From: Planctomyces sp. SH-PL62
GTDB taxonomy: Bacteria; Planctomycetota; Planctomycetia; Planctomycetales; Planctomycetaceae
Direction: 5' to 3'
Length of the DNA: 52,857 nt
Assembly (NCBI GenBank): GCA_945905295.1
Contig: CAMDPX010000018.1
Coordinates: forward strand, 1-52,857
Below the pieces are notes generated by a model that saw nothing but the letters and a program-made list of their open reading frames with translations, ran no database searches and was not told where the DNA came from. The translations under genes and the position numbers were made by a program. Of this stretch, positions 1-9,459 are shown piece after piece (the first letter of the stretch is position 1; every line of letters starts with the position of its first letter).

Positions 1-54
1 TCAGCCCCCCGGTTGTGTGGCAAACACCGGGGGGCTGACGCCGCCCCGCTCGCC
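1..54. repeat. Truncated GGCGAG-family palindromic repeat at window edge
   Basis: The right arm at 26-54 is complete; only 13 bases of the left arm are present because the window begins inside the element. The arm matches the copies at 16140, 19679, 28260 and 49992 almost base for base. It ends four bases from the stop codon (59-61) of the minus-strand aldo/keto reductase, so it is the 3' flank of that gene. Confidence 0.9.
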
Positions 55-58
55 TGCT

Positions 59-1057
59 TTATGGTCGTCCCGTGACCGGATACGCCACGTCCTGGAAGCC
101 TTTGCCGCTGTGTTCGCCCGGCGGAATGACGCTGTCGATGAAGGCTTCATCTTCAGGCGTGATCGTCACATTGATCGCTCCGAAGTTGTCATCGAACTGC
201 TCCATCGTGCGCGGGCCGAGAATCGCGGAAGTCAGAATCGGATTCGCGATGCACCAGGCGAGCGCGAACTGAGTCATCGGGACTCCGCGTTTCTGGCAAT
301 GCGCGGCGATCTGTTGCGAGACCTCGAAGCTGGAGTCGCGGAGTTCGGCTTCCTTCATCCGCTTATCGCCGCGAGCGGCCCGGCTCCCTTCGGGGAACGA
401 CTCACCCGGCTTGTACTTGCCGGACAACACGCCGCGAGCCAGCGGGCTGTAGCTGACCACGCCGATTTGGTGCTCTTGGCAGAGCGGCAACAGTTCCACC
501 TCGATGTCGCGGTTCACGATGTTGTAGAGCGGTTGCACACAGCAGAACTTGTTGAGACCGAGCTTGTCGCTGGTCCACAGCGATTCGCAGAGCCGCCAAG
601 CTCGGAAGTTCGAGCAGGCGATGCTCAAGACTTTGCCTTGTCGAACCATGTCGTCAAGCGCTCGCAGCGTCTCGTCGATGGACGTGTCGTAATCCGGAGC
701 GTGGTAGTAATAGAGATCAATCCGCTCGCACTTCAGCCGCCGCAAGCTGGCTTCGAGCGCTCGCATCATGTGATAGCGACTCCCTCCTTTGTCGTTGGGC
801 CCGGTCCCCATCACTTGCCGCCCCTTCGTTGCCAGGACGACTTGGTCCCACTTGCCGACGAGCGCCTTGCCGACGATCTCTTCCGACTTCCCGCCGGCGT
901 ACATATCGGCGGTGTCGATGAAGTTGATCCCTTGGTCGATCGCTTTGTGAATGATGCGGATGGAGGTCTCTTCGTCGGTCGCTCCACCGAACATCATCGT
1001 GCCGAGACAGAGCGGAGAAACGCGAACGCCGGTGGTGCCGAGCAGGCGGTAATTCAT
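59..1057 (-). CDS. Aldo/keto reductase
   Basis: A 332-residue NAD(P)H-dependent oxidoreductase of the aldo/keto reductase superfamily, cytosolic with no signal peptide. It begins MNYRLLGTTGVRVSPL, the usual first strand. The catalytic tetrad can be placed: Asp and Tyr in DTADMYAGGKSEE, Lys in VLATKG, and His in the YYYHAPD strand end (many relatives have LHRPD or QIHRPD here). The C-terminal cofactor-phosphate region GPRTMEQFDDNF is typical. Length is normal for the family. A good Shine-Dalgarno (AAAGGA) lies 7-8 bases before the ATG. Substrate cannot be told from sequence; the closest general group is the YajO/YhdN-like general stress or sugar-aldehyde reductases. A palindromic repeat follows the stop codon directly. 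YchF lies upstream on the same strand 131 bases away, so co-transcription is possible but not shown. Confidence 0.93.
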   Translation of the reverse strand: MNYRLLGTTGVRVSPLCLGTMMFGGATDEETSIRIIHKAIDQGINFIDTADMYAGGKSEEIVGKALVGKWDQVVLATKGRQVMGTGPNDKGGSRYHMMRALEASLRRLKCERIDLYYYHAPDYDTSIDETLRALDDMVRQGKVLSIACSNFRAWRLCESLWTSDKLGLNKFCCVQPLYNIVNRDIEVELLPLCQEHQIGVVSYSPLARGVLSGKYKPGESFPEGSRAARGDKRMKEAELRDSSFEVSQQIAAHCQKRGVPMTQFALAWCIANPILTSAILGPRTMEQFDDNFGAINVTITPEDEAFIDSVIPPGEHSGKGFQDVAYPVTGRP

Positions 1058-1188
1058 GGTTGGTCCTTTTCGTATTTCATTGGCAGGTGGTCAACTTCCA
1101 GCAGACGGCAATGTGACGCGAGTGGCTATCAACTGACAACTGACTGCGTCGGTCACGCCGACGAGTTGATGGATTGCGGCCACGGTAT

Positions 1189-2280
1189 CTACGCGCTGAA
1201 GAGAAAATGACAGATGTCGCCGTCTTGCATGACGTAGGCTTTGCCTTCGACTCGGAGCTTGCCGGCTTGGCGGATGTCCTTTTCGCTCTTGTAGGTTTCG
1301 AGGTCACCCAGCGTGTAGACCTCGGCGCGGATAAAGCCTTTTTCAAAATCCGAGTGAATGACTCCGGCCCCTTGCGGAGCGGTGGCTCCGATGGGAATCG
1401 TCCAGGCGCGGACCTCGATCTCTCCGGCGGTGAAGTAGCTTTGCAGGCCGAGCACTCGATACGCCTCGCGAGCCAGCACGGCCAACGCAGGCTCCGCCAG
1501 TCCCGACGAAGTCAGCATTTCGGCGCGGTCCGCTTCGTCCAGTTCGGCGATCTCCGCTTCGAGCTTCGCGCAGACCGGAACGACCGACGCACCGATTTTC
1601 GCCGCGAAGTCGCGGACTTGCTGCACCAGCGGACCTTGGCCTTCCAAATCGTTCTCGTCCACGTTGGCGACGTACAGAATTTTCTTCGCGGTCATCAGTC
1701 CGAAACTGGAGACCGCCTTCTTCTCGAGTTCATCGAATTCCAATTTGCGGAGCGGTTGATCCGCCAGCAGATGAGCCAGACATTTCTTGGAGACTTCGAC
1801 TCGCAGCTTCGCCTCTTTGTCGCCACCGCGAGCCAGCTTCTCCGCTTTGGGCAGAGCGTTCTCCAGCGTCTGGATGTCGGCCAGCATCAACTCGATTTCG
1901 ATGGTCTCGATGTCCGACACCGGATCGACCTTGCCCGTGACGTGGATCACATCCGGGTCGTCAAAACAGCGGACGACCTGCAAGATCGCATCGACCTCGC
2001 GAATGTGGCTGAGGAACTTGTTGCCCAGCCCCTGCCCTTCGCTGGCCCCCTTCACGATCCCGGCGATGTCCACCAGTTTGATCGCCGCCGGCACCAGCTT
2101 CTTCGGAACGATGTACTGACTGATCCGCCGCAACCGATCGTCCGGCACGCTGACGACTCCCTCGTTCGGTTCGATCGTGCAGAACGGATAGTTCGCGCTT
2201 TGAGCGGCTCTGGAGCTAGTGAGTGCGTTAAACAAAGTGCTCTTGCCCACATTGGGCAACCCGACGATTCCAGCTTCCAT
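1189..2280 (-). CDS. ychF: Redox-regulated P-loop ATPase YchF (OLA1/Obg family)
   Basis: A 363-residue member of the universally conserved YchF/OLA1 family, an Obg-type P-loop protein that prefers ATP and binds ribosomes. [20 protein letters not shown] is the conserved start and G1 loop. [20 protein letters not shown] is the G3/switch segment. The usual NKxD base-recognition motif is replaced by NVDEND, as known for this subfamily. The C-terminal TGS domain ends with [14 protein letters not shown]. The frame is open for 24 more codons upstream, but every homologue I know starts at [15 protein letters not shown], so the ATG at 2278-2280 is chosen. The Shine-Dalgarno is weak (AAAGG about 15 bases upstream). 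The stop TAG lies at 1189-1191. Confidence 0.96.
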   Translation of the reverse strand: MEAGIVGLPNVGKSTLFNALTSSRAAQSANYPFCTIEPNEGVVSVPDDRLRRISQYIVPKKLVPAAIKLVDIAGIVKGASEGQGLGNKFLSHIREVDAILQVVRCFDDPDVIHVTGKVDPVSDIETIEIELMLADIQTLENALPKAEKLARGGDKEAKLRVEVSKKCLAHLLADQPLRKLEFDELEKKAVSSFGLMTAKKILYVANVDENDLEGQGPLVQQVRDFAAKIGASVVPVCAKLEAEIAELDEADRAEMLTSSGLAEPALAVLAREAYRVLGLQSYFTAGEIEVRAWTIPIGATAPQGAGVIHSDFEKGFIRAEVYTLGDLETYKSEKDIRQAGKLRVEGKAYVMQDGDICHFLFSA

Positions 2281-2459
2281 TGTGCCGCGACTACCTTTCA
2301 GAAGAATCTTGTTTCGAGCTGACCCGACAAAAAAACGCCGATCGCCAAACACTCAGCGACTCGACGGTTTTGATCGCGGAGCTAAATACCAGACCGCTCC
2401 CGCAAAGTCACGCGGCGCAGCATGCGATTGGCGAGCCAGTGTTGGACGTCCACGCCGAT

Positions 2460-3848
2460 TTACGGGGTTCCTGGCAACGTCCAGAAATGGAGTTCGCCCA
2501 GCGAGTCGCCGCAGATGAGCGTGCGACCGTCGTGGCTGATGCGCGATGTGACGGGGATCGCTTCAGAAACTTCGAACGACTTCGTGGTTTGACCATCGGC
2601 AGTCCACAGTCGAACGACTCGATCACGTCCGGCCGTCAGCAGGTTGCCGTTCCCGTCGAAGGACACGCCGAGCACTCCGTTTCGCAGCCGGCCGTAAACG
2701 CCTTCGGGACGCTTCGGGGGATGAGCGTTCGGCTTCGAGATCGCGGGCCAGCCATCGACGACATCCCACCAGATCAACAGCCCGTCTTCGCCCGCAGTCG
2801 CCAGCACGCGGCTGTCGTTGCGCCAGTGCAGTGACGGAATCGACGCTTTGTGCTCGGCGAGCGTCAGCAGGATGCCACCGGTCTTTGGTTCCCACAGATG
2901 CAATCCGCCCGAACGATCCGCCGTCGCCAGCCTGTTGCCATCGGGACTGAAGCCGATCGCGGTGATCCAATCGGTGTGCCGAGTCAGCTTGTATTTCAAC
3001 AGGCCGTCGCTCGTGCCATAGACCTTGACGATCTTGCCCGATCCACCGATCGCCACCAACTGCTGATCAGGACTGAGATCGGCCGCGAGGACCGCATCGA
3101 GTTCATCGCCAATCTCCGCCAGTCGCTTTCCCGAACGCACATCGAACAAGACCGCTTTGCCCGACTGCACTGGTTTGCCGCCTGCCACCAGCAAGACGGC
3201 TCCGTCGCGGCTGAAGCGAATGACGTGCGGGACTCCTTCGGGGAACGGCAAGACTCCGAGTTCCTTCTTTGTTTGGATGTCGATCAACCGCACATGCTCT
3301 TGCCCGGCCACCGCAACCAGCGGAGCCCACGGACTCGCATCCATCGCGACGATCGGCAGCTTATGGTTGACCGGCGGTAGCGTCACGGTCGGCAACTTCC
3401 CCGGCATCGGCGGCGGCCCATCCGGCTTGACCATCGCACTGGCCGTCGGCTTGAACGTCAGATCGCGAATGGCCGCCAGCGACTTGCTGGTCGCCGATTC
3501 GCGCAGTCCATCATTGATCCAGGCCAGGATCAACTTCACCTGCGCCTCCGGCAACGGCGGCTGATTCGGCGGCATCCGCGCTTCGGCGTCTGTGTTCGTG
3601 ATCGCCTGATAAAGCAGACTCGCACTCGCCCGACCCGCGACGACCGCCTTGCCTCCGCTGCCCCCTTTGATTGCCCCCTCGAAACTTTGCAGATTCAAGC
3701 CCGCCTTCTGCTGATCGTCCCCATGACACTTCGCGCAGTGCTGCCGAAAGATCGGCTTGATGTGGTCGTTGTAATTGACCGGGGTCTTCTCGTCGGCAAA
3801 GGCCGGTGAGGCTAAGCAGGAGATCGCGATCGCGATGATTGGTTTCAT
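2460..3848 (-). CDS. Planctomycete cytochrome c / WD40 beta-propeller protein
   Basis: A secreted 462-residue protein. Residues 1-18 are a signal peptide (cut near AFA-DE). Residues 23-125 are a planctomycete-type cytochrome c domain (PSCyt1/C-type), with heme motif CAKCH at 38-42 and the late Met/RMPP loop. Residues about 165-460 form a WD40-like propeller, with blades such as [18 protein letters not shown] and [18 protein letters not shown]. The fusion is characteristic of Planctomycetota and is thought to act outside the cytoplasmic membrane; its electron partner is unknown. It is the last gene of a minus-strand run behind the retropepsin-like gene, only 17 bases apart, and has its own GAAGGA ribosome site. 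No substrate can be inferred. Confidence 0.9.
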   Translation of the reverse strand: MKPIIAIAISCLASPAFADEKTPVNYNDHIKPIFRQHCAKCHGDDQQKAGLNLQSFEGAIKGGSGGKAVVAGRASASLLYQAITNTDAEARMPPNQPPLPEAQVKLILAWINDGLRESATSKSLAAIRDLTFKPTASAMVKPDGPPPMPGKLPTVTLPPVNHKLPIVAMDASPWAPLVAVAGQEHVRLIDIQTKKELGVLPFPEGVPHVIRFSRDGAVLLVAGGKPVQSGKAVLFDVRSGKRLAEIGDELDAVLAADLSPDQQLVAIGGSGKIVKVYGTSDGLLKYKLTRHTDWITAIGFSPDGNRLATADRSGGLHLWEPKTGGILLTLAEHKASIPSLHWRNDSRVLATAGEDGLLIWWDVVDGWPAISKPNAHPPKRPEGVYGRLRNGVLGVSFDGNGNLLTAGRDRVVRLWTADGQTTKSFEVSEAIPVTSRISHDGRTLICGDSLGELHFWTLPGTP

Positions 3849-3865
3849 GGTTCCTTCGTCGCACC

Positions 3866-4228
3866 TTACTCAAGAGTCAGCCGTAACGATCGATAGTCAA
3901 CAACAAGCCGATGCCCCAACATCATCGTGACACCCAGCAGCGCCGTCTCGACGTCACTGGCCACGACTTCAATTTCACGAAGCTGCCCAAACCACATGAT
4001 CCAAGCCGTGAAGGCTGGCAGTTCCAATTCCTGGCCGTCACCCAAAACCACGCTGGTCAACGTGGAACGTGAAAGCCCAAGCCGCTCGACCTCGCGGCGC
4101 GGCAAGACCAAATCACCGGTAAACGCCGTATCGACCCATGCACTGAGTGGTGAATCGGAGGAATCCGCCGTCGAGCGAATCCCCATGTTCACGAGTGCTC
4201 GACCGCGCGAATCAACGATTCCTTTCAT
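3866..4228 (-). CDS. Retropepsin-like clan AA aspartic protease
   Basis: A 120-residue protein with one retropepsin-type half: [14 protein letters not shown] carries the D-T-x-x-T-G flap-side motif in which Asp is the catalytic residue, and [16 protein letters not shown] matches the hydrophobic-hydrophobic-Gly element near the C terminus. Such small bacterial enzymes would need to dimerise to make an active site. The start at 4226-4228 is preceded by GGGGAGGAT and overlaps the stop of the upstream 84-aa gene by four bases (ATGA), so the two are translationally coupled. A longer frame to 4300 overlaps that gene heavily and lacks a good ribosome site. Physiological substrate is unknown. Confidence 0.8.
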   Translation of the reverse strand: MKGIVDSRGRALVNMGIRSTADSSDSPLSAWVDTAFTGDLVLPRREVERLGLSRSTLTSVVLGDGQELELPAFTAWIMWFGQLREIEVVASDVETALLGVTMMLGHRLVVDYRSLRLTLE

Positions 4229-4479
4229 CGTTCGATCCTCCCCAGGTGCAGAGCAGTTCGATGTCCGATTCGCAGCGTGTACGACAGGCAGCCGGGGCAA
4301 GCTCGTTTGGCATTTTGAACCGCTTCACTGAAGGTGCTGCCGAGGTAATACGTCCGAGAGACCGGCTCGATCGTCACGAATTCATCGCGATGCTCAGCTT
4401 CGAGGGACTTACGCAACTCCGATTCATAAAACTGTTTCGCGAAACTGACGACGTCCGCGTCGGAAAGTTGTTCTGTCAT
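4225..4479 (-). CDS. Small conserved partner of the retropepsin-like protease
   Basis: An 84-residue soluble protein with no named domain that I recognise. The C-terminal half (FVTIEPVSRTYYLGSTFSEA, then a run ending in the SYTLRIGHRTALHLG region) resembles a small family that in my recollection often sits directly before clan AA aspartic proteases. The pattern suggests a strand-helix-strand fold. The gene has a strong GAGGAGAT ribosome site and overlaps the protease start by four bases. It lies 11 bases after the DUF1549/1553 cytochrome gene, so it should be on the same transcript. Whether it is an inhibitor, adaptor or substrate of the protease is not known. Confidence 0.75.
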   Translation of the reverse strand: MTEQLSDADVVSFAKQFYESELRKSLEAEHRDEFVTIEPVSRTYYLGSTFSEAVQNAKRACPGCLSYTLRIGHRTALHLGRIER

Positions 4480-4490
4480 GACAGATCTCC

Positions 4491-6698
4491 TCAGTGATTG
4501 AATCCAAACTCAGTCGATTGTAGCAGGCTGCCGAAGATGTCCTCGTAGACTTTGCGATCCTTCACGTTGTCGCCGATGAGCTCGCGCATCGCGGTCCGTT
4601 CTTCCGACGTCGGTTTGCGGCTGAGCGTGCGAACGAAAAGTTCCTCGACGATCTCGTCCGGCGACTTTCCGGCGGCCACCAACTTCGGAACGACTTGCCC
4701 GCCGCCGACTCGGCCGTCGATCGTGTCGCCGACCAACAGATGCAGCGCTTGCGACAAGTTCGATTCGGTGCGGGTCTCGCAGACGCAGATCGAACCGCGG
4801 CGCGAGCGGCCGAAGGTCGCGAAGAACGGATCGCCGGCGTTCGGGCCTTCGGTGTCTCCCGGCGTGCGTGGGTAATACTGAATCGCTTTCGTCCCGCGCG
4901 GGAAGTACGAGAAGCCGCGCTCGCTGCTCGTCGCGACGACGATCGCATCAAGTAACACATCGGCTCGCAATCGACGCAGGCGGCTGCGTGAGAACTGCCG
5001 CGTGTCGCCTGCGTTTGTTTCGTTCGGCTGACTGGCAAGCTGGTAAACACGCGACGTGCAGATGTCGCGCACGAGCGCTCGCAGATTGAACTTCGAGTCG
5101 GCAAAGCGTTTCGCCAGCGCGTCGAGCAGCGGCTTGTTCGTCGGCGGGTTGCTGATCCGCATGTCATCGACCGGCTCGACGAGACCCCGTCCGAAGAAGT
5201 GCGCCCAGATGCGGTTCGAGAAGTTGCGGGCGAAGTGCGGGTTGTCGGGTGCGGCCAGCCATTCGGCGAGAGCCTTCCGTTTGTCCCCCATCTCTGGAAC
5301 GGCCGCCTCGCCGCCGAGCACGGTGGCCGGGACCGGGCGGTCGTCAACGAGATGTTTCGCCGGCTGCATCGAGCGGTCGTTGAAGATGTACATCTCCCGT
5401 GGCTCGGCCCCCAGCTTGCGCTTCATGCCGGTGAAGAAGCTGACGAAGCCGTAGTAGTCATTCATCGTCCAACGATCGAACGGATGGTTGTGGCACTCGG
5501 CACATTGAATCTGGATCCCCATCGTGAGCTGCGAGAAGTTGGCCGCGAATTCCTTGGGCGTGAACCGCGTGTTGTGGACCAGCATCGTGTAGAGATTCGC
5601 CGGGCCGTTCGTGAGGTTGCTCCCCGTCGCGGTGACTTGTTCGGCGACGAACTCGTTGAAGGGCCGGTTCGATTTGATCTGCTCGTGAATCCATTGGTAA
5701 TAAGCCTCCGCCGCTTTCACGTCGGTCCCCGTTGGCGCGTAACCGCCGCCCATCAGCCGCACCGACTCGGCCCAGAGTGCGGTCCAGACCTGCGCGAACT
5801 CGTCGCTCGCGATGAGCTGATCGACGAGCACCTCTCGCTTCTTCGGATTCGCGTCGCTCATGAAGGAGCGGTACTGCTCGACCGTCGGCGGCACTCCGGC
5901 CAGATCGAGATACACGCGCCGCACGAAGGTCTCGTCGTCGCACAATGCCGACGGCAGCAAGTGCAACTTCTGGAGCCGGTCGTAAACCAACTCGTCGATG
6001 TAGTTGTTCGCCGGCGGGTTGCTCCACTGAATGGCCGAGTCCTTCGGCAACACGATCACTTCCGAGCCAATCGTGAACCGATTGAACCGCGCGAACACAA
6101 ACGTGTCGCCCCGCTTGCCGGGAGTCACAACTCCGTCCGCGTTGACAGTCGCGGTGTCCGGGTTGTTGGTGTTGAACAACGCCAGCTTGGTCACGTCGCG
6201 CGTCGTCCCGTCGGAATAGCGAGCCGTCACAACCGTCGGTTTGGCCACTGCTCCGACGTCGAACAACAAGCGATCCGGTTCGAGCTTGATCTCAACCGGC
6301 TCCGGCACATTCATCGGATCATCGGGTGCCCCCGCCTCAACCCACTTCAGCAACGTCTGGTAATACGGACTCTCCACATCGAACCGCTTCCCGCCCGTAT
6401 GCGGCACCTGCCCGCTCGCCTTCTTGAGCATCAAGCTTTCGCCCGGCGCGGCGACGTTGACTCGCCGGCCGATCAATTCCTGAGTCAGCCGAAAGTAGTC
6501 CCCCTTCGCGTCGTATCCGAACAGCGACAACATGAAGCCGTCTTTCCCGCGCGCCGAACCGTGGCACGTCCCCGAGTTGCAGCCCGCTCGAAAGAAGACC
6601 GGCATCACGTCACGCCGAAAGCTTGGTGCTTCGGCGAAGAGGTCTGTTGATGCAGTAACAAGAAACGCGATCAAGAGAATGATGGTGTTGCGATTCAT
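4491..6698 (-). CDS. DUF1549/DUF1553 planctomycete cytochrome c protein
   Basis: A secreted 735-residue protein. Domains in order: signal peptide 1-22 (cut near LFA-EA); cytochrome c-like domain about 25-120 with an unusual CX4CH heme motif (CNSGTCH, residues 40-46); a Big2/Ig-like domain about 150-220 (ARYSDGTTRDVTKL); DUF1549 starting near YIDELVYDRLQKL and containing a second CxxCH, CAECHNHP; DUF1553 starting near KRKALAEWLAAPDNPHFARN. The family is massively expanded in Planctomycetota and usually paired with DUF1501 proteins; one lies at 10957-12321. The biochemical role is unproven; polysaccharide or sulfated substrate oxidation at the surface has been proposed. The 764-residue longer frame is rejected because its first 29 residues precede the signal peptide and overlap the hairpin at 6755-6837. 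Confidence 0.93.
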   Translation of the reverse strand: MNRNTIILLIAFLVTASTDLFAEAPSFRRDVMPVFFRAGCNSGTCHGSARGKDGFMLSLFGYDAKGDYFRLTQELIGRRVNVAAPGESLMLKKASGQVPHTGGKRFDVESPYYQTLLKWVEAGAPDDPMNVPEPVEIKLEPDRLLFDVGAVAKPTVVTARYSDGTTRDVTKLALFNTNNPDTATVNADGVVTPGKRGDTFVFARFNRFTIGSEVIVLPKDSAIQWSNPPANNYIDELVYDRLQKLHLLPSALCDDETFVRRVYLDLAGVPPTVEQYRSFMSDANPKKREVLVDQLIASDEFAQVWTALWAESVRLMGGGYAPTGTDVKAAEAYYQWIHEQIKSNRPFNEFVAEQVTATGSNLTNGPANLYTMLVHNTRFTPKEFAANFSQLTMGIQIQCAECHNHPFDRWTMNDYYGFVSFFTGMKRKLGAEPREMYIFNDRSMQPAKHLVDDRPVPATVLGGEAAVPEMGDKRKALAEWLAAPDNPHFARNFSNRIWAHFFGRGLVEPVDDMRISNPPTNKPLLDALAKRFADSKFNLRALVRDICTSRVYQLASQPNETNAGDTRQFSRSRLRRLRADVLLDAIVVATSSERGFSYFPRGTKAIQYYPRTPGDTEGPNAGDPFFATFGRSRRGSICVCETRTESNLSQALHLLVGDTIDGRVGGGQVVPKLVAAGKSPDEIVEELFVRTLSRKPTSEERTAMRELIGDNVKDRKVYEDIFGSLLQSTEFGFNH

Positions 6699-6754
6699 GG
6701 TCGGTTCACTGGCGAGGGGTCTGTGTTTCATTCTGGGTTGAGAATCTGCGGTTC

Positions 6755-6837
6755 CATTCGTCGTCTCCTTCCATTCGTCGGGCACTTTCCTTTTTCTTCT
6801 CCAAAGGAGCCCGACGAATGGAAGGAGACGACGAATG
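6755..6837. repeat. 29-bp-arm palindrome between two minus-strand genes
   Basis: Arms at 6755-6783 and 6809-6837 are perfect reverse complements of 29 bases, with a 25-base loop containing a pyrimidine run. Each arm holds a direct repeat of CATTCGTCG. It starts four bases after the stop of the PPC-domain gene and 57 bases before the start of the cytochrome gene. It may act as terminator or mRNA stabiliser, but no U-run follows it. Confidence 0.85.
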
Positions 6838-6840
6838 AAA

Positions 6841-9450
6841 TCAGGGATCGATTCGGAGCACGCCTCGCCCCATGCGTTGTTTGATTTCTTGTCCGTTTTC
6901 TTTCAGCGTCACTTCGCAACTGAGTTCTCGATACGGCCCCAGTAACGTGTCCGGAGCCACTTCGATGTCGAACGCCAGTTCTGCCTGTTGAGCCGCAAGC
7001 GTCGGTGATTTCCCAAAAACGCGCACCCCTTTAGGCAGACCGAGCAGTTCGGCCGTTGCAACTCCCTCAAACGGACGACGATGCTCGACCTTCCAAACGA
7101 TGCGCCCCTTTTGACCTCGCCGCGCGGCGGTCGGTTGCGACTTCAAATCGATGTGCGGATCGGCGACGTCGAACTTGATGAACGGAGTCGAGACGCGGAC
7201 ACGACCGACTCCGGTGTACCACCCGGAGTCGATGCCGTCCGTCGTCGTGGCCACGAGCGCCAATTGAGTCGGTCCCAACGGCGCCCCGCCGCTGGCCGTC
7301 AATGAGTAGATCGCTTCGTTCTTGTCGGCTGGAATCGTGATGGCCGGACCACTCGACACCCCGCCGGGGAGCCATTCCGCTTGAAAGTCGATCGCTCCCG
7401 TGAATCCGCCGTGACGTTGCACTCGGACATCGAGATCGAGCGAGCCGTTGCGGATCAACGGAATGCGCGGCGGAGTGACTTCGATCGTAAACGGCGAACG
7501 TTCCGTAACGGCCAGCACGTAACGATCGACCGACACCGGATGCCACGCGCGCCCGCCGGAGTGGCTGAGGAAGGGGAACGATTCTTGACTTGCTGAGGGG
7601 AGGAGGAGAGGAGGGGAGGAGGGGGGGAGGGAAGACAGATCACGATTCGTAGTCTTCTGCGTTTCACTCCTCCCCTCCTCTCCTCCTCCACTCCTCCCCT
7701 TGGCAGGTCGTGCTTCCACCGTAATCAAGCGAGACTGCGGCTGCACATCGTCCGATGCCACGAACTGCACCGGCACGGTTGTTTGGCCGGGGAGGATCGG
7801 CGGCACGATCATCTGCACGCCGTCGGGCAACCCGGTCGCGAAGAGTTCGAGCGGGCCGCGATAGCGATTGCCGAGTCCTTCTTTCAAATTGAACGTGACG
7901 GTCCAACGATTGCCGCGCGGGACGGTGGGGGTTGTCAGACGCGGGCACTGCATGGAGTCGATCACGCGAGCGAACAAATACGTGTTGATCGAATCGTGAG
8001 CCGGTTGGATCTCGACGCGATAGACCGACAGCGGATCGCCCAATCCGCGCATGTCGGTGACTCCGAGTAGGTATTCGGCGTCTTCTTTTGGCTCCCAAAC
8101 GAAGCTCGGATCGAGTTGCTCTTTGCGTTGAATGCTGCCGCTCGCGGAATAGAAGCGGCTGTTGCCGATCGGCGTGTCATCCCCTTCGATTTCAATCGCC
8201 TGACTGTCCGCGCGACGAATCCAAACCTTCGGGTCCAGCGGCGAGCCGACGCTGCGTGCGAAGACCTCGACGGTGTAACGGTCCCCTTTCTTGACAGTCA
8301 GCCGATAGACGTCCTCTTCAAACGGTTTCGCGATGATGCCGTTCAACGCGGCGGGTAAGGCGGCCGAGGTTTCGCGGTCATCGTTTTCGATGACGTTCGG
8401 CAGTAACGAAACTCGCAACGGCAGCGGTGATGGGGGTTGGTCGCGAGCATATGGCGAGCCGGAGGGCGTTAGCCCCCGGACTTGTTGTTCGTTGCTTGTC
8501 CGGGGGCTAACGCCCTCCGGCTCGCCTGGAGAGGTGGGGAAGAAATCGAAGTCACCAACGGTCGATGGCAACGTTACGGTCTCAACGAGTTCCCCCGCCG
8601 GATCACCGAGCAGCCGAAGTTTCAGAGGCTGCCCTGCCGGACCGCCAGGCGGGAACGCCACGAGCGGTCGCACGAACGTGCCGATGTGCGCGAGGTAATT
8701 CACCTGCGAATCGAGCGGCACACTCTGCTGGATGCGGACGATGTAATCGCCGTCGCGCGGTGCGAGCGTGGCGACGATCGGGTCTTGCACATGCAACATG
8801 CTGTCGTCGTTGCGTGCGAGTAGCTTGCCCTGCTCATCCAGGATCTGCACGCTGAGGTCGTTCTCGGCTTCGCCATACGCGATCTCGGTCAACCAGACCG
8901 AATCGACTTCGACCGAAATCCGTTCGCCCGCTTTGCGCGTGACTCGGAAGCAATCGGCATCCCCCTGAACCTGCCCGGCGATCGTCACGTTGCTCGACGG
9001 AATCGTTTCCGCCTGACTCGGCAGATCGTTCTTGCCGCGCGACGGCTCGGCTTCGATGACGACCGGAAACGGAGTGACTCGAAACGTGCTGACGGTCGTC
9101 AGCTCGCGAGCGGTTCGCAGCCGAAAAGCGTGGACTCCGACCGGGCAATCGGCCGCAATGCGAAACTTGCAGGTCACTTCTTGCTCGATGCGTGCCCCGT
9201 GATGCAGCGAACGTTGCGGAATCGACTTCGCCGCCGAGATCTCCACCGCCTCAATGCCGCCGCGATAGAAGATCGCCTCACGCACGTCGTTCAATTCGAC
9301 GCCCTGAATCTTGACCTCAACCGTGGTTCCCCGTTGTCCGCCGCGCGGCATGACTCGTTCGATATGTCGCTGCACGGGGCCGGCAAAAAGCGGAGTGTGA
9401 ATGAGGAGCAGTACGACAAGCAAAACGGTTCGCATGGCAGGGGGCATCAT
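6841..9450 (-). CDS. Secreted PPC-domain planctomycete surface protein
   Basis: An 869-residue exported protein. A signal peptide (MRTVLLVVLLLIHTPLFAGP) starts at Met6; both ATGs at 9450 and 9435 are possible. Residues about 25-130 form an Ig-like IPT/TIG-type domain (RVMPRGGQRGTTVEVKIQG). Pre-peptidase C-terminal (PPC) type beta domains follow (DADCFRVTRKAGERISVEVD, then DVYRLTVKKGDRYTVEVF), then several more Ig-like sheets. Two stretches interrupt the fold and coincide with repeat DNA: residues about 308-332 (GGCGAG-family palindrome, GEPEGVSPRT...) and about 584-619 (purine/pyrimidine palindrome, rich in Gly, Ser and Pro). Both keep the frame. DUF4058 lies nine bases upstream and the DUF1549/1553 cytochrome downstream past a hairpin. 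This suggests an envelope role; no enzyme motif is seen. Confidence 0.85.
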   Translation of the reverse strand: MMPPAMRTVLLVVLLLIHTPLFAGPVQRHIERVMPRGGQRGTTVEVKIQGVELNDVREAIFYRGGIEAVEISAAKSIPQRSLHHGARIEQEVTCKFRIAADCPVGVHAFRLRTARELTTVSTFRVTPFPVVIEAEPSRGKNDLPSQAETIPSSNVTIAGQVQGDADCFRVTRKAGERISVEVDSVWLTEIAYGEAENDLSVQILDEQGKLLARNDDSMLHVQDPIVATLAPRDGDYIVRIQQSVPLDSQVNYLAHIGTFVRPLVAFPPGGPAGQPLKLRLLGDPAGELVETVTLPSTVGDFDFFPTSPGEPEGVSPRTSNEQQVRGLTPSGSPYARDQPPSPLPLRVSLLPNVIENDDRETSAALPAALNGIIAKPFEEDVYRLTVKKGDRYTVEVFARSVGSPLDPKVWIRRADSQAIEIEGDDTPIGNSRFYSASGSIQRKEQLDPSFVWEPKEDAEYLLGVTDMRGLGDPLSVYRVEIQPAHDSINTYLFARVIDSMQCPRLTTPTVPRGNRWTVTFNLKEGLGNRYRGPLELFATGLPDGVQMIVPPILPGQTTVPVQFVASDDVQPQSRLITVEARPAKGRSGGGEEGRSETQKTTNRDLSSLPPSSPPLLLPSASQESFPFLSHSGGRAWHPVSVDRYVLAVTERSPFTIEVTPPRIPLIRNGSLDLDVRVQRHGGFTGAIDFQAEWLPGGVSSGPAITIPADKNEAIYSLTASGGAPLGPTQLALVATTTDGIDSGWYTGVGRVRVSTPFIKFDVADPHIDLKSQPTAARRGQKGRIVWKVEHRRPFEGVATAELLGLPKGVRVFGKSPTLAAQQAELAFDIEVAPDTLLGPYRELSCEVTLKENGQEIKQRMGRGVLRIDP
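7595..7699. repeat. Purine/pyrimidine inverted repeat inside a gene
   Basis: The plus strand has an almost pure G/A tract at 7595-7632 and the complementary C/T tract at 7667-7699, separated by a mixed 34-base loop. Together they form an inverted repeat with imperfect arms of about 33 bases. The tract is read in frame in the PPC-domain protein as a Gly/Ser/Pro-rich linker. Such asymmetric tracts can form triplex (H-DNA) or slip during replication. Confidence 0.85.
8453..8526. repeat. GGCGAG-family palindrome (variant b) inside PPC gene
   Basis: Arms at 8453-8481 and 8498-8526 are 29-base reverse complements with a 16-base loop. The arm is foot GGCGAG plus a small hairpin (stem CCGG-A-GGGC with GCCCCCGG, loop GTTA). 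It is the same variant as at 23702. On the minus strand it is translated in frame as GEPEGVSPRT...VRGLTPSGSP, residues about 308-332 of the host protein. Confidence 0.92.
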
Positions 9451-9459
9451 GGTCTCAGG

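Noticed and set aside
5199-6650. A 483-codon open frame on the plus strand inside the DUF1549/1553 gene
   Set aside because: It is the antisense shadow of a clear cytochrome-family gene; its translation is rich in Arg, Val and His with no family motif. High G+C DNA gives such frames often.
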